The notes below the pieces were generated by a model, which ran no database searches, was not told where the DNA came from, and saw nothing but the letters and a program-made list of their open reading frames with translations. The position numbers were made by a program, and so were the translations under genes. Positions 63,800 through 64,000 of a DNA stretch of 64,000 nucleotides are shown piece after piece. The stretch lies in assembly GCA_009829735.1 (NCBI GenBank), contig CM020618.1, positions 24,909,346 to 24,973,345 on the forward strand, in the 5' to 3' direction. Positions within the stretch are counted from its first letter, which is position 1. The number at the start of each line of letters is the position of its first letter. The stretch is from Pyropia yezoensis (Eukaryota > Rhodophyta > Bangiophyceae > Bangiales > Bangiaceae).

Positions 63800-64000
63800 G
63801 CCGCGCGGCGCCGTGCGCAATCGACGGGGGGGTCCGGCGGCTGCGTGGGCCGTCGGGGCCGGCGGTGAGGGGGTGGGGGGGCATGTGGGGATTGGGGGTT
63901 GGTGGGGCGGCAGGATGGCCGGCGCCGCGGAGAAGGAGAAGAGGAAACAAGTGAACGACTCTTTTCTCTCAGCGGGTGCGTCGTACCCCCTCCTCGCCGT
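63800..64000. other. Right-edge flank
   Basis: 200 bp of G-rich sequence after the last stop. Nothing recognised. Confidence 0.4.

Noticed and set aside
1..64000. tRNA, rRNA or snRNA genes
   Set aside because: I looked for typical tRNA arms and rRNA blocks and saw none, but a covariance-model search was not possible.

Overview
The window looks like nuclear DNA of a eukaryote with a very GC-rich, intron-poor genome; a bangiophyte red alga (Porphyra/Pyropia type) is my best guess. The reasons are the long uninterrupted reading frames (an intronless 986-codon aminopeptidase, an uninterrupted 1057-codon frame at the right end), the extreme C/G tracts, the CHORD-like zinc protein, and a large load of Ty3/Gypsy, Ty1/Copia and DNA-transposon relics. 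This assignment is inference; there is no rRNA, tRNA or organelle gene to confirm it.

Layout. Positions 1-6.6 kb are a host gene island: a CHORD-like zinc-binding protein (minus strand), a PepN-type M1 aminopeptidase (plus strand, probably organelle targeted) that is divergent from it, and a histidine-phosphatase-superfamily enzyme (minus strand) convergent with the aminopeptidase. A 119-bp hairpin MITE follows. Positions 6.8-31.9 kb are a three-level nest of LTR retrotransposons. A decayed Copia element was hit by an LTR now present alone (family C). Its 3' end was then split by Gypsy-A (10631-31563, target duplication AGCAT), and the gag gene of Gypsy-A was split by Gypsy-B (19450-29686, target duplication CCCTT). 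Gypsy-B has LTRs that I read as identical and looks intact. Positions 32-43 kb are degraded repeats and transposon relics, including a transposase relic carrying a second family-C solo LTR with the target duplication CCTGG. Positions 43.2-54.8 kb are Gypsy-C, a decayed relative of A and B whose pol is split by a 2.5-kb GGC-rich insertion. Positions 54.8-58.3 kb hold another transposase-like relic, a ~210-bp tandem repeat and C/G-rich minisatellites. Positions 58.3-63.8 kb hold two host-type genes that share an unusual bZIP-like basic region; the second also ends in a CXXC-rich zinc module. A 38-bp minisatellite lies between them.

The most interesting signal is in the three Ty3/Gypsy chromoviruses. 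Although clearly diverged from one another, all three carry a long third ORF on the opposite strand, between pol and the 3' LTR and tail-to-tail with pol. The three proteins are homologous to each other. All three elements also end gag with the same slippery heptamer G GGA AAC one codon before the stop, with pol in the -1 frame. Together this suggests a defined lineage with a conserved antisense gene of unknown function and programmed -1 frameshifting.
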